Counted from the stretch's first letter, positions 54,298 to 64,000 are shown. The stretch is 64,000 nt of DNA from Coxiella-like endosymbiont (GCF_030643785.1 NZ_CP094378.1:1364001-1428000); one strand, 5' to 3'. The notes: generated by a model not told the origin, from the letters alone. Numbers and translations: made by a program.

Positions 54298-54648
54298 ATG
54301 GAATTAGCTATTCCTTCTATTAAAAATTTGGACATAACACCAGAAATAATAAAACTTGAATTAAATAAATTACAACAAAAGCCTGAAAGATTTTTACGAA
54401 ACTTATCTGTACATCAGGTTATGAAAAAATTCCTGCTTCTTACGCAAATCTGCACTATGGAAGTAGGTATGGCAAATAGAAAGGATATCACTCAATGCGC
54501 AAGAATAGCACTTGAAAATTTAACATCGTCCCAATTGCAAGCGGTCACTTATTGCATTGATGAAATAATTACCACAGAAAAAGGGGATGGTCCTTTTATT
54601 TATTGGGCGATCCGTTTAGGTAATTCAGACCTATTTTCTAACTATTAG
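54298..54648 (+). CDS. Hypothetical protein, possibly the surviving N-terminus of a larger decayed gene
   Basis: A 116-residue open frame, start MELAIPSIKNLDITPEIIKL, mostly helical and without membrane segments. The stop falls in a region where gene-like pieces continue in other frames (NIYLDIIMETFDYSSLKFY). An AAATCTTTTAAAGATTT palindrome sits just upstream (54270-54286). I do not recognise a family. It could be the intact end of a larger, now decayed protein. Confidence 0.4.
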   Translation: MELAIPSIKNLDITPEIIKLELNKLQQKPERFLRNLSVHQVMKKFLLLTQICTMEVGMANRKDITQCARIALENLTSSQLQAVTYCIDEIITTEKGDGPFIYWAIRLGNSDLFSNY

Positions 54649-57369
54649 ATAATCTTTCACCCACCTTATCTTTTCATCAGAAAGTTAAAATCGAAACTTC
54701 CAACATCTATCTTGACATAATTATGGAAACTTTCGATTATAGTTCTTTAAAATTTTATAATGCTCTCAAAGGAAGATTGGAACAAGATTAAAAGAAAAAT
54801 CCCGACTTATATTGGCCTGAACTTATTATCCTTTTATAAAAGCATCCATTTTAAAAACGTTGAAAATGAACTTCTGAAAGATGAATATCAAATCTGTTTA
54901 AGACACCCTAAAACTCCAGCTATTTTTAATATTTTTTAAAAAAAAATAATAGCCTTTCGTATCATCGTAGAAATCATCATCGTAGAAAGTTGGAATTTTC
55001 AGAAATTCTGACTTTTTTGATGAAATGTGTAAATGATCTCCAAGAACCTCAGCGTCTAAATCTAATAATTGAAAAATGATTATTTTCTTTGATCAATTAA
55101 TATCTCAAGAAAATTATTTGTCCTTGAAGAGAAATACTTTAGAGAAATTACAAAAATTTTTTATTAATTAACTAACTATCCTTTCTTCCATTAACGGACT
55201 GGTACGCTTCAATGCCTACTGAAAATTACGTGGATATAATGTCCATTTAGATATTCAATATTCCAACCAAGTCAAATCAGAGAAAATACAATCTGGCCTC
55301 CAATTTCAGATTATTCCTTCGCTTTACAATTTGAAAAATATTCTCTTAGCTGATTTGGCTATATTAGGAAGCTCGTTAAAAGAGATTTTTGATAAGATAT
55401 TTTTGATGAGATAATAAAGTGCCCTTTAAATAGAAATCAAATTTCAAGACAGGCAGTAATAGAAATTTGGTTCGATAAAACTGATTTAAAAAGAGTAATT
55501 TTATAATAATTTAATTTATCGATATACAAATATTATAATTCTAATTTCAATAAAAATAAAGAAGAACTCCTAAAAGGAAAAGTCATTTTAATTACTCTAC
55601 AAAAACAGAATTACTTCTGGAAGAAAATTCAAATAAGAAAAAAGAAATAAAAAAACTTAAAAAATTAAAAGATAAAAAATGAGATACTTCCATGAAGTAT
55701 AGATTTAGTAAAATTCCTACCATCTTAATCAAAAAAACAATAAAATATTCAGGATTATTCAGATTTTTATTTAATATTCGACCGAATCTTCTGGATATTA
55801 AATTAGCTCTAGATAGTATTTATTGATTTAAAGGTAATATCTTTTTGGAAAAAAGTAGAATTATTAAAACTTAATGTTGAAAAAGTCTAAAATTTAATCT
55901 CAACTTTTAAAAAAATAAGTTTGAATCTAAGGAAGTGAACTTTTCAGAAGAGTATCGGAATCAGTTAACACATTAATAGAATTGTGCTCTAATTACTTTT
56001 TCTTCATAAAAGGAATTAGATATAAAAATCTTTCAATTTCAAACGATAAATGAATTAAATTTTTAAGATGAATATATTAGGCGAAAAGCGATTTTTTCCT
56101 TATTTTGAAGATTGTTAAAAACTTATAGAAATAAATCCTAAATATATACCAAAGTTTATTTTCCATTCGAACAAAAAAATGGAAAAATTTTTGAAATTGA
56201 TTTAACTATAAAAATCCTCATTCTAAAGATTGATCTAGAATTACATTAGTTTAATCTTAGAACAAAAGGTATCAATAATGAAGTGGGGTTGACTTTATTG
56301 CTAGAAGGATACAATGAACTTTTTGAAAGCGATTGTATAAAAAATACGTTCCACTGTCCCTTTCCAATATCCCTTTCCAAGAAATAATAAATATATCGGA
56401 TTATGAACAAATTAATCTGATAGGCTATTATACGAATGTTTACAAAAGTATTTTCATTATCTTCTAAGTTAGAATTTCGAACGGAATGGCTTGAATTTCA
56501 ATCAAATAAAGAAAACCATAATCTTATGAAAGATCTTATGAAATAAGGTTTGGAAAGAATTCTTTCCAATTACAATTTATAATGTTAAAATTCAATGGAT
56601 AGTGACGAATTTTATCCTGAAAATTACCGATTTCAAAATTCTGTAGGAAAAATTAATACAATTTTTTATGAAACCAAGCCAAAAATTTCTAATCTTGATT
56701 TTAAACTAACTAATGTTTATGAAGTTGATAAAGGAATTTTAAAAAATTATTTATTTCAAATTTCTTCTTTTCTTCTATAAAATACCTGGTAGCATTTTAG
56801 CGATTAATCACGTCCTTGAGTACTATTTGGGAAACAGTAAAAATTATTCACTAGGCGCTTTATGCGTTCTTGAAACTCTTGCTTTTGGTCTGTCAGGCGC
56901 TAATGCTTATACGAGATTTAAACGTAAATTTATCCAAGAAAAGAGAAAATTTGAAGCAAGCATTTTTATATGGAATAACATATCGAAAAACATTATTTAT
57001 TTTACCCTCTTGTTCACAGATTATTAAATTTATATAGAAATATCTCATTCCCAGTCTATCCAGAATTGGAACTTTTACACTTACACAATTATTTTTCGTA
57101 ATTAATTGGTTCGATGAACCAATTATGGGAAATTTTATGTCAATTAAGTGATGAGAAAGTTTGTTCTACACCTTTGATACCCTTCACCCAGAGATATCCA
57201 ACCTTTATATTATTTTATTTTGCTTATTTTTTAATGTTTATCGATCTTGGAATTATTTCCTTCACTCAGGTTGTCTCTAATCATGAAGAATTCGAACGCA
57301 AAATTGCTTAAGAAAATTTAAAAAAGGCTGGAGGTGCTGTCGAAAGCCCGCACTCCCCTTTCTCACATA
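54649..57369. other. Large, very AT-rich decayed region
   Basis: About 2.7 kb with no long frame but many plus-strand pieces that look coding: FHQKVKIETSNIYLDIIMET near 54675, LQFQIIPSLYNLKNILLADL near 55300, RFQNSVGKINTIFYETKPK near 56625, and YPTFILFYFAYFLMFIDLG near 57190. It reads like one or two long genes (perhaps secreted or host-directed proteins) in late decay. No family recognised. It holds short duplications at 56357-56380 and 56521-56544. Confidence 0.45.
56521..56544. repeat. 12-bp tandem duplication (one mismatch)
   Basis: ATCTTATGAAAG (56521-56532) is followed directly by ATCTTATGAAAT (56533-56544). A similar 13-bp-period repeat of TCCCTTTCCAA lies at 56357-56380. Confidence 0.85.
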
Positions 57370-57800
57370 AAAAATTCTAAAGTTTGAAATTTTCATGGAT
57401 ACCCTATCCATGGTATTGATGACTTTCGTAGGGATAGCATCTGCAACTGCTCATTTCAGCAAAGGTAACATCAAAGATCACTTGCCGATCTTGCTTGGAG
57501 CCTTTTTGCTTTAACTTCGGGCTGCAATCATTTTTATTGGCCCAGAGCCTTGATGCGGAAAAAATATTTTAATTCAGTTGGGGAAAAGCAACAGGTATAA
57601 GGTTTTTTGGAATTCCTGTTCTTTCTTTCCATCCTCTGATCAAGCGTCACTGCACTCAGGCTCATCTTCGAATTACAACACCTTTGATGACAAGCCTCTG
57701 GAAGAAGTTCAGGAGCACCTGCGATCTTTAACTCTAGGGAGTTTCTACCACACTTATTTCTGCTAGAATTGTCTTTTAAAATATAGTTAAAATAGAGACA
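57370..57800 (+). pseudogene. Membrane protein remnant, possibly TauE/SafE (TSUP) family
   Basis: Readable pieces are LMTFVGIASATAHFSKGNIK and DHLPILLGAFLL, then a stop. The pattern of a helix ending in ATAHFSKGNI followed by a hydrophobic helix resembles the sulfite-exporter/TSUP repeat. Later frames (SLEEVQEHLRSL-like) are not assignable. Weak identification from a short segment. Confidence 0.3.
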
Positions 57801-57820
57801 TACTAAAATGGTAAAATCCT

Positions 57821-58074
57821 ATGCCGATCTAGGAATATCAATGTCAAAATTGCGCAGAACGGACTAAGATCTTACAAAAAATTACCGACCCCTTCGTGAC
57901 TGAATGTCATGCTTGTTATGAACAAGCTTTGAAATGTTTGGTTTATCCCACTGATTTTTAGCTTAAAGGGGCAGAAGGCCGGTATGTCACCGATTTTCAC
58001 GACAAAGGAAAATCAAAAGCACTAGAAGGCAACAACAAAAGAAAAGCCACAAGAGACTAAAAAAGACAAAATAG
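57821..58074 (+). pseudogene. FmdB-family zinc-ribbon protein remnant
   Basis: ATG CCG ATC is followed by TAG at codon 4, then EYQCQNCAERTKILQKITDP and a second cysteine pair (ECHACYEQALKCLV). A second TAG is at codon 47, then YVTDFHDKGKSKA. The four zinc cysteines are intact, so the lesions are two nonsense codons plus a probable indel near 58038. It sits directly before the DUF502 gene, a common pairing upstream of aspS. Function of the family is poorly defined. Confidence 0.8.
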
Positions 58075-58701
58075 ATGAAAGGAAAACCATTTATCCGACG
58101 TTACTTAATTGCAGGCTTACTCGTTTGGCTACCCATTTGGGTAACGTTTATTGTTATTCGTTTCCTAGTTGATCTTTTAGACAGCACTTTACGCCTTCTA
58201 CCTCATCGTTACCAACCTGAACAATTATTTGGCCATGACTTCCCAGGTCTCGGGTTAATTTTCACCTTAATAATTATCTTACTGACAGGTTTATTAGTTA
58301 CTAACTTTATTGGTCGTCAATTTATTAGTTGGTGGGAGAAAATACTAGCCCGTATCCCTCTCGTTCGCAGTATTTACATAGCAGTAAAACAAGTTACCCA
58401 TGCTTTTGTTCAACCCAAAGGTCAATCTTTTCGAAAAGTGGTATTAGTCGAATTTCCACGTCGAGGCACCTGGAGCGTGGGTTTTGTGACCGCTAACGAT
58501 TTTAAGGAAATGCCTTTAGAGGAAAAAGACATCCTAGCAGTTTTCGTGCCCACGACTCCCAACCCAACATCGGGCTTTCTAATGTTGGCTTCTCAGAAAG
58601 ACGTTATTGATCTCAATATTTCGATTGAAGAAGCGTTCCAAATGATTATTTCGCTGGGCGTCGTTACGCCAACCATCAAGCCACCATCGCCCAATTTATA
58701 A
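58075..58701 (+). CDS. DUF502 family membrane protein
   Basis: 208 residues, two N-terminal membrane helices (YLIAGLLVWLPIWVTFIVIR and LIFTLIIILLTGLLVTNFIG) then the DUF502 cytoplasmic part (RIPLVRSIYIAVKQVTHAF, VPTTPNPTSGFLMLAS). Common next to fmdB and aspS in gammaproteobacteria; function unknown. Intact. Confidence 0.88.
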   Translation: MKGKPFIRRYLIAGLLVWLPIWVTFIVIRFLVDLLDSTLRLLPHRYQPEQLFGHDFPGLGLIFTLIIILLTGLLVTNFIGRQFISWWEKILARIPLVRSIYIAVKQVTHAFVQPKGQSFRKVVLVEFPRRGTWSVGFVTANDFKEMPLEEKDILAVFVPTTPNPTSGFLMLASQKDVIDLNISIEEAFQMIISLGVVTPTIKPPSPNL

Positions 58702-58710
58702 TCATATCAT

Positions 58711-58730
58711 TTGCTATAATTTGCTATAAT
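58711..58730. repeat. 10-bp tandem duplication
   Basis: TTGCTATAAT occurs twice in exact tandem (58711-58720, 58721-58730), just after the DUF502 gene. Each copy contains TATAAT, so it may also duplicate a -10 element for the downstream gene. Confidence 0.85.
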
Positions 58731-58777
58731 TGAAGCCTTGTCAAGGAATGGCTTTATCTAAACGAAAGGAGAACATT

Positions 58778-59540
58778 ATGGAAAGCTTACCCAAAGCCAA
58801 ATGTTTTTCAATTAACGACATTCTGAATGAAGGATGGCGACTTGTCAACGGAAGTAAATGGCTAATTCGGGCTATTACGATTTTAATCAGCATCGCTTCT
58901 CTTATTATTCAAATAATAGTCATTGAAATATTCCGAATCAACCCCGAAACACCTTCGGTGCATTACAGTCTTAAAATAGCATCGTCATCACACCCTTCTT
59001 TGCTGGTGCGGTGACGACTGCGGTTAACGAGCTCGAGGGGAGAAAATTAACGCTGCTATAAGAGCGTGGATATCAATATTTCAAACCCTCCAAGTCATGA
59101 TTGGAATGGCTTTAATTACATTTTTTGCTACCATCTTAAATTATATTTTCTATCTTCCAGTGATTTCTAGTGATTTCTAATGCCGATGGTCGCGTTACGC
59201 CGTGTGGCTTTATTTACTTGCTGGAGCGGTTTCTATTCTAGTTTACGTGTTTACTATTTTAGCTATTCTCTTAATCGTGGATAAAAAACCATACCCCCCA
59301 GCGGAAGCTTTAATATAAATTCTTTTTAAATCACTAAGCATTCTTAGTTTAAGGTACTTTTTCTGATGTTAATCGTTTATGTCTTTTTTGTTGTTGCTAC
59401 CATTCCATTAATAATTGGCGCTATGATCCACCTCTATGCGAGAGCTATTGGGAATGGCAATTTTCATCTTTATACTAGTATGGTTTTATTAGCCTATATG
59501 TTTTCTTGATCCAAGGGGTGTCCTCTATCACAAATTGGTA
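58778..59540 (+). pseudogene. Multi-spanning membrane protein remnant
   Basis: AAAGGAG precedes ATG at 58778 (MESLPKAKCFSINDILNEGW). The first frame ends at 59014. Other frames hold FFAGAVTTAVNELEGRKLTL near 59005, hydrophobic stretches, VDKKPYPPAEALI near 59280 and hydrophobic C-terminal pieces. It appears to be a membrane protein with about five to six helices, broken many times. No family recognised. A 10-bp tandem duplication (AGTGATTTCT) lies at 59159-59178. Confidence 0.55.
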
Positions 59541-59726
59541 TATCAAACAGGTTCAAAACCAGAAATTAGAACTACGATCCTCTAGTAGCGACCCACTATG
59601 GCCTTGTGAATTCCGGCAAACGTGAAACAGCACTCGCCGGATTATTGTTTCCTAGCAATCTCTCTTGATCCGTCCTATAACTCCCGCTACTATTCAAAGT
59701 TGCTTGTCGTTTTAGCCGAGAAAAAT

Positions 59727-61499
59727 ATGCGCACGCATTACACCAATAAAATTAATTCCGCATTGATTGGACAAACTATTACTCTTGCAGGCTGGGTTCA
59801 GGGTCGTCGAAATCACGGTGATTTAATTTTTATCGATTTACGCGACCGAGAAGGACTCGTTCAAGTTGTTTGTGATCCAGTCAGCCCTTTCGCCTTTAAG
59901 ACTGCCGAAAGTCTGCGAAATGAATATGTCATCAGCGTTAAAGGTAGCGTCCGACAACGGCCGGAAGGAACGGCTAATCCAAATATCACTTCTGGCGAAG
60001 TTGAAATAGCGGCAACGCATCTAACTCTATTAAATAAATCCAAACCATTGCCCTTTAATATCGATGAATACCAAGAAATAAGCGAAGAAGTGCGGTTGAA
60101 ATACCGATATCTCGATTTGCGACGACCTGAGATGGCTCACCGCCTCAAAATGCGCTCCTACATCATTCGGGAAATTCGTCGCTTTTTGGATGAACGTGGG
60201 TTTTTGGACATAGAAACCCCCATGTTAACTAAATCTACCCCAGAAGGGGCCCGTGATTATCTCGTTCCCAGTCGAACTCACCACGGCTATTTCTTTGCCT
60301 TGCCCCAATCGCCGCAAATTTTTAAAGAAATTTTGATGGTGGCGGGTTTTGATCGATATTACCAAATCGTTCGCTGCTTCCGCGATGAAGATCTCCGAGC
60401 CGATCGCCAGCCCGAATTCACTCAGCTCGATTTGGAAATGGCCTTTGTGAAAGAGAAAGATATTCAGGATCTGATGGAAAATTTGATCCGTTATTTATTT
60501 TCCACTTTTTTAAATGTGGATTTACCCAATCCTTTTCCACGTATGACTTATGTGGAAGCAATTAAAAACTACGGTACAGACAGGCCTGATCTTCGTAATC
60601 CTTTGAAATTTGTCGACGTGACCGATCTGATGAAAACTGTCGAATTTAAAGTCTTTAAAGAGCCAGCCAATGATCCTCAGGGGCGCATAGTTGCTTTATG
60701 CTTACCGAAAGGTGCCAAATTAACACGAAAAGCAATTGACGATTACACACGATTTGTACGTATCTACGGCGCTAAAGGGCTAGCATACATGAAAGCGGGA
60801 AGTATCGACCACGGGCGTGAAGAGCTTCAATCCTCGATCCTGAAACTTCTACCGGACCAAATCATTTCCGAGCTTCTACATCGCACTCAAGCACAAAATG
60901 GCGATCTGATATTTTTTGGCGCCGATAAAGCAAAAATTGTCAACGAATCGCTTGGAGCTTTGCGCGACCAATTATGTACCGATCGCAATTTATATGTAGG
61001 ACAATGGAAGCCGTTATGGGTTGTGGACTTTCCGATGTTTGAACGAGAAGGCGCAGGAGATTGGCAAGTGTTACATCATCCTTTCACGGCTCCCCAAGAA
61101 ACAGATCCCGCAAAAGTGATCGCTGACCCTGGGGCGTCGCTCTCACACGCTTACGATATGGTCCTTAATGGAAGCGAAATTGGGGGTGGGTCCATTCGTA
61201 TTAACGACATTGACATGCAGTACACGATATTAAAAATTCTGGGTATTTCAAAAGAAGTAGCCGAAATCCAATTCGGACACTTACTTATGGCATTGCAATT
61301 TGGGTGTCCGCCTATTGGAGGCATTGCCTTTGGATTAGATCGCCTGGTAGCCACCATGACCGGAGCTTCCTACATTCGGGATGTAATTGCTTTTCCGAAA
61401 ACCCAAACGGCGCACTGTCCTTTAACAAATGCCCCTGCTCCTGTTGAAATTCAACAATTAGAAACTTTAGGCTTCAAAGTAAGCAAACATAGAAAATAA
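59727..61499 (+). CDS. aspS: Aspartyl-tRNA synthetase
   Basis: 590 residues from ATG at 59727 (MRTHYTNKINSALIGQTITL); an in-frame start at 59622 would add 35 atypical residues. It has an OB-fold anticodon domain (GWVQGRRNHGDLIFIDLRDR), class II motif 2 (CFRDEDLRADRQPEFTQLD), the bacterial GAD insertion and motif 3 (GGIAFGLDRLVATMTG). It charges tRNA(Asp). It leads aspS-yebC-ruvC-ruvA-ruvB. Intact. Confidence 0.96.
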   Translation: MRTHYTNKINSALIGQTITLAGWVQGRRNHGDLIFIDLRDREGLVQVVCDPVSPFAFKTAESLRNEYVISVKGSVRQRPEGTANPNITSGEVEIAATHLTLLNKSKPLPFNIDEYQEISEEVRLKYRYLDLRRPEMAHRLKMRSYIIREIRRFLDERGFLDIETPMLTKSTPEGARDYLVPSRTHHGYFFALPQSPQIFKEILMVAGFDRYYQIVRCFRDEDLRADRQPEFTQLDLEMAFVKEKDIQDLMENLIRYLFSTFLNVDLPNPFPRMTYVEAIKNYGTDRPDLRNPLKFVDVTDLMKTVEFKVFKEPANDPQGRIVALCLPKGAKLTRKAIDDYTRFVRIYGAKGLAYMKAGSIDHGREELQSSILKLLPDQIISELLHRTQAQNGDLIFFGADKAKIVNESLGALRDQLCTDRNLYVGQWKPLWVVDFPMFEREGAGDWQVLHHPFTAPQETDPAKVIADPGASLSHAYDMVLNGSEIGGGSIRINDIDMQYTILKILGISKEVAEIQFGHLLMALQFGCPPIGGIAFGLDRLVATMTGASYIRDVIAFPKTQTAHCPLTNAPAPVEIQQLETLGFKVSKHRK

Positions 61500-61508
61500 T
61501 AGAAAATA
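61489..61508. repeat. 10-bp tandem duplication at the aspS stop
   Basis: ATAGAAAATA occurs twice in exact tandem (61489-61498, 61499-61508), spanning the aspS stop codon and the spacer before yebC. The aspS frame is not harmed. Confidence 0.85.
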
Positions 61509-61516
61509 GGTGAATC

Positions 61517-62254
61517 ATGGCTGGACATAGTAAATGGGCTAATATTAAGCACGCGAAAGCTCTCCAGGACACCAAACGCGGCAAAGTTTTTACTAAACTG
61601 ATTCGCGAAATTACTGTAGCTGCCCGTTTGGGAGGCGAAGATATAAATTCTAACCCTCGATTGCGCGCCGTAGTCGATAAAGCATTTAATGCTAACATGC
61701 CGAAAGATACCATCAATCGGGCTATTAAACGTGGTGCAGGAGCAGGAGCTGCCGATAATTTAATCGAAGTCCGCTATGAAGGGTATGGGTCTCGCGGTGT
61801 AGCTGTAATGGTGGATTGTTTAACTGATAACCGAAATCGTACAGTGGCTGAAATGCGCCATGCCTTCAGCAAGTGCGGAGGTAATTTGGGAGTAGAAGGA
61901 TCCGTTTCTTATCTATTCAAACAACAAGGACTCATCACCTTTGCTCCAGGAAATAATGAAGAAAAAATTATAGAGGTCGCTTTGGAGGCTGGTGCTGACG
62001 ATGTAAATACGAATGACGATGGTAGTATCGATGTGCTAACAAGTCCTCAAGTCTTTGAGAATGCGCGTGAAGCCATGAAGGCCGCCAACCTTATTCCTTC
62101 TCATGCTGAAGTTACTGTGCTTGCTTCAACGGAAGTTAAACTGGATAAAAAAAGTTCCGAACAAATGGAGCGATTGACAGAAATATTAGAAGATCTTGAC
62201 GATGTCCAAAATGTTTATTCTAACGCGGATTATCCCGAGGAAGTGTTAGAATAG
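61517..62254 (+). CDS. yebC: YebC/PmpR family transcription/translation factor
   Basis: 245 residues with the family start MAGHSKWANIKHAKALQDTK and ARLGGEDINSNPRLRAVVDKA (quoted in part). YebC proteins have been linked to transcription control and to relief of ribosome stalling. Upstream of ruvC, as in many gammaproteobacteria. Intact. Confidence 0.95.
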   Translation: MAGHSKWANIKHAKALQDTKRGKVFTKLIREITVAARLGGEDINSNPRLRAVVDKAFNANMPKDTINRAIKRGAGAGAADNLIEVRYEGYGSRGVAVMVDCLTDNRNRTVAEMRHAFSKCGGNLGVEGSVSYLFKQQGLITFAPGNNEEKIIEVALEAGADDVNTNDDGSIDVLTSPQVFENAREAMKAANLIPSHAEVTVLASTEVKLDKKSSEQMERLTEILEDLDDVQNVYSNADYPEEVLE

Positions 62255-62258
62255 CGGA

Positions 62259-62762
62259 ATGGCCCAACCGAAGCGAATTATAATTGGCATCGATCCAGGA
62301 TCACGAGTTACCGGCTACGGAATTATTTGGTCGCAAGGTTCTCGACAAGGTTGTATAACATTCGGGCAAATTAAAACACAGGACGAATCTTTGAATTATC
62401 GACTCCAAGAAATCGAGGAAGGATTACGTAACGTCATCGCTACTCATCAACCCAACGAAGCCGCTATCGAGCAGGTATTCACTTTTCATAATCATCAATC
62501 GGCTTTAAAACTGGGACAGGCTCGCGGTGCCGCTCTCGTAGCTACTGCGGTTTATGCCTTACCTGTCACTGAATACAGTGCTCGTCAAATCAAACAAGCC
62601 GTCGTAGGCTATGGGGCAGCTACAAAAGCACAAGTGCAACATATGATTCGAATGCTGTTACAATTGGAAAAAGCGCCGCCGGCCGATGCGGCTGATGCAT
62701 TGGCGATTGCTTTATGCCATGCAATCAGTTTCTGTTTGACCGAAAAATTAATGCGGGCTTGA
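62259..62762 (+). CDS. ruvC: Crossover junction endodeoxyribonuclease RuvC
   Basis: 167 residues. The catalytic acidic residues appear in IIIGIDPGSRVTGYG, AAIEQVFTFHN and PPADAADALAIALCHA. It cuts Holliday junctions with RuvAB. Four bases after yebC; ruvA starts 108 bases downstream. Intact. Confidence 0.95.
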   Translation: MAQPKRIIIGIDPGSRVTGYGIIWSQGSRQGCITFGQIKTQDESLNYRLQEIEEGLRNVIATHQPNEAAIEQVFTFHNHQSALKLGQARGAALVATAVYALPVTEYSARQIKQAVVGYGAATKAQVQHMIRMLLQLEKAPPADAADALAIALCHAISFCLTEKLMRA

Positions 62763-62870
62763 TAAAAATTTTCCTTAGTTGGGTGATTTTGTGAGCAGAA
62801 AAATCTCTTAACCAAGACGAATTCACTAAGCATAGTTAGTTAATAAATAAGTTTAGAAAGGAAGAGATGC

Positions 62871-63470
62871 ATGATTGGACAGCTTCGAGGAATTATTCTT
62901 GAAAAACAACATCCTTATTTATTACTCGAAGTGAGCGGAGTGGGCTATGAAATCGCAGCACCTTTATCGACATTTCAATGCCTCCCCAATATTGGTGAAG
63001 AAATAGTTCTTTATACTCATCTTGTTGTTCGCGAAGATGCTCATACACTGTATGGCTTCCATAACGAACGTGACCGTCGTTTATTTCGCGCGTTAATTAA
63101 AGTAAATGGTGTTGGGCCGAAATTAGCATTAACAATATTGTCCGGTATTGGCCTAGATGAATTTGTGTCTTGTATTATCAACCAAGATATTCATCAATTA
63201 ATAAGAATTCCAGGAATTGGCCGAAAAACGGCGGAACGTTTAATTATTGAAACAAAAGATGCTTTAACAAGCTGGCAGTTGAATATAATTTCTCATAACG
63301 AAACTAATGCACCCCTTGCCAGTTCCACTCAAGATGCTATTAGCGCTTTAATTGCGTTAGGCTATAAACCTAAAGAAGCAAAGCGTGCCATCAATGCAGT
63401 GCAGGAACCAGAGTTAACGAGTGAGGACTTAATTCGCCAAGCATTAAAAAAAATAGTAGCAGGAGTATAA
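62871..63470 (+). CDS. ruvA: Holliday junction branch-migration protein RuvA
   Basis: 199 residues. Domain I is the OB fold (MIGQLRGIILEKQHPYLLLE). Domain II has two helix-hairpin-helix motifs (VNGVGPKLALTILSGI and IPGIGRKTAERLIIETKD). Domain III ends the protein (ISALIALGYKPKEAKRAI). AGGAAG precedes ATG. It binds junctions and recruits RuvB, encoded 3 bases downstream. Intact. Confidence 0.96.
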   Translation: MIGQLRGIILEKQHPYLLLEVSGVGYEIAAPLSTFQCLPNIGEEIVLYTHLVVREDAHTLYGFHNERDRRLFRALIKVNGVGPKLALTILSGIGLDEFVSCIINQDIHQLIRIPGIGRKTAERLIIETKDALTSWQLNIISHNETNAPLASSTQDAISALIALGYKPKEAKRAINAVQEPELTSEDLIRQALKKIVAGV

Positions 63471-63473
63471 CTC

Positions 63474-64000
63474 ATGGAAAATCACTTAATTGATATCTCT
63501 GCGGAGCCGAGTGAACCTGTACCTGTAATAGAACATTCCATTCGTCCCCGGCGATTAAATGATTATATCGGTCAATTAGCTATACGGGAACAAATGAATA
63601 TCTTTATTCGTGCAGCAATTAAACGGCGGGAAGCGTTAGATCATGTTTTAATTTTTGGTCCCCCGGGATTGGGTAAAACAACCCTAGCCCATATTATTGC
63701 CCATGAAATGCGAGCGGGATTAAAACAAACTTCGGGGCCCGTGTTAGAAAGAGCAGGTGATTTAGCGGCTTTACTTACGAATCTTGAGCCGCACGATGTG
63801 TTATTTATTGACGAAATTCATCGATTAAATCCAGCTGTTGAAGAGGTGTTGTATCCAGCGTTAGAAGACTTTCAATTGAATATCATTATTGGCGAAGGTC
63901 CTGCGGCTCGTTCAATTAAATTGGATTTACCGCCTTTTACTTTAGTGGGCGCCACTACGCGTACAGGGCTATTAACCTCCCCTCTACGTGATCGTTTTGG
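63474..64000 (+). CDS. ruvB: Holliday junction branch-migration helicase RuvB (partial, continues past window)
   Basis: The first 175 codons are open to the window end. Walker A is [14 protein letters not shown], Walker B is [17 protein letters not shown], and the sensor region is [12 protein letters not shown]. RuvB is the hexameric AAA+ motor that drives branch migration with RuvA. It starts 3 bases after the ruvA stop. Confidence 0.96.
   Translation, partial: MENHLIDISAEPSEPVPVIEHSIRPRRLNDYIGQLAIREQMNIFIRAAIKRREALDHVLIFGPPGLGKTTLAHIIAHEMRAGLKQTSGPVLERAGDLAALLTNLEPHDVLFIDEIHRLNPAVEEVLYPALEDFQLNIIIGEGPAARSIKLDLPPFTLVGATTRTGLLTSPLRDRF

Overview
This window looks like a stretch of the reduced, AT-rich chromosome of a Coxiella-like endosymbiont (Gammaproteobacteria, Legionellales; most likely a tick symbiont). 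That assignment is inference. It rests on Coxiella-style proteins and gene sets (mreBC next to gatCAB; lepA-lepB-rnc-era-recO-pdxJ; rppH-ptsP-lgt-thyA; aspS-yebC-ruvCAB) and on housekeeping genes set among many decayed genes. I saw no IS element, CRISPR array, rRNA or tRNA gene.

Layout. 1-5253: cell-shape genes mreB/mreC (minus strand) diverge from gatCAB. 5380-13603: about 8 kb of decayed genes, with readable remains of ahpC, ahpD, DNA photolyase, a cytochrome P450 of the fatty-acid peroxygenase type, a slipin and nfeD. 13750-15075: an intact MFS transporter, followed by 1.3 kb of unrecognised remnant. 16406-30122: a mostly minus-strand housekeeping block (cysS, gltX, pdxJ, recO, era, rnc, lepB, lepA, tilS, accA), with lpxH on the plus strand and a decayed thioesterase and copper ATPase inside it. 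30194-34487: ZIP transporter, decayed trhO and SDR, mlaA, decayed trmL. 34496-43513: gpsA-secB-grxC-rhodanese, a DUF2520 protein, an S9 peptidase, gpmI, the remains of envC, and ctpA. 44686-49493: thyA, lgt, ptsP, rppH. 49815-53952: nrdA-nrdB. 53957-57800: about 4 kb of unrecognisable, very AT-rich decayed sequence. 57821-64000: fmdB remnant, a DUF502 protein, a decayed membrane protein, aspS, yebC, ruvC, ruvA and the start of ruvB.

The most striking feature is that many otherwise full-length core genes are interrupted only by one- or two-base length changes, mostly in homopolymer runs. These are gatB (two), cysS, pdxJ, lepB, lepA, accA (two, in G runs), nrdA (two), ctpA and the S9 peptidase gene; a thioesterase gene shows the same plus a second lesion. 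In each case the downstream frame is intact, and correcting the runs gives the family's expected length. Either the assembly has homopolymer errors, or these are real indels that may be read through by transcriptional or ribosomal slippage, as reported for poly(A) tracts in insect endosymbionts. A second pattern is exact two-copy tandem duplications of 10-17 bp. They are scattered through decayed and intergenic DNA, and in one small gene a duplication is the only frame-breaking lesion.

Functionally, what remains serves translation (gatCAB, gltX, cysS, aspS, tilS, lepA), envelope and shape (mreBC, lgt, lepB, secB, mlaA, lpxH, accA), DNA supply and recombination (nrdAB, thyA, ruvABC, recO) and vitamin B6 synthesis (pdxJ). 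What is lost is oxidative and UV stress defence, copper export, membrane quality control and one tRNA modification gene.
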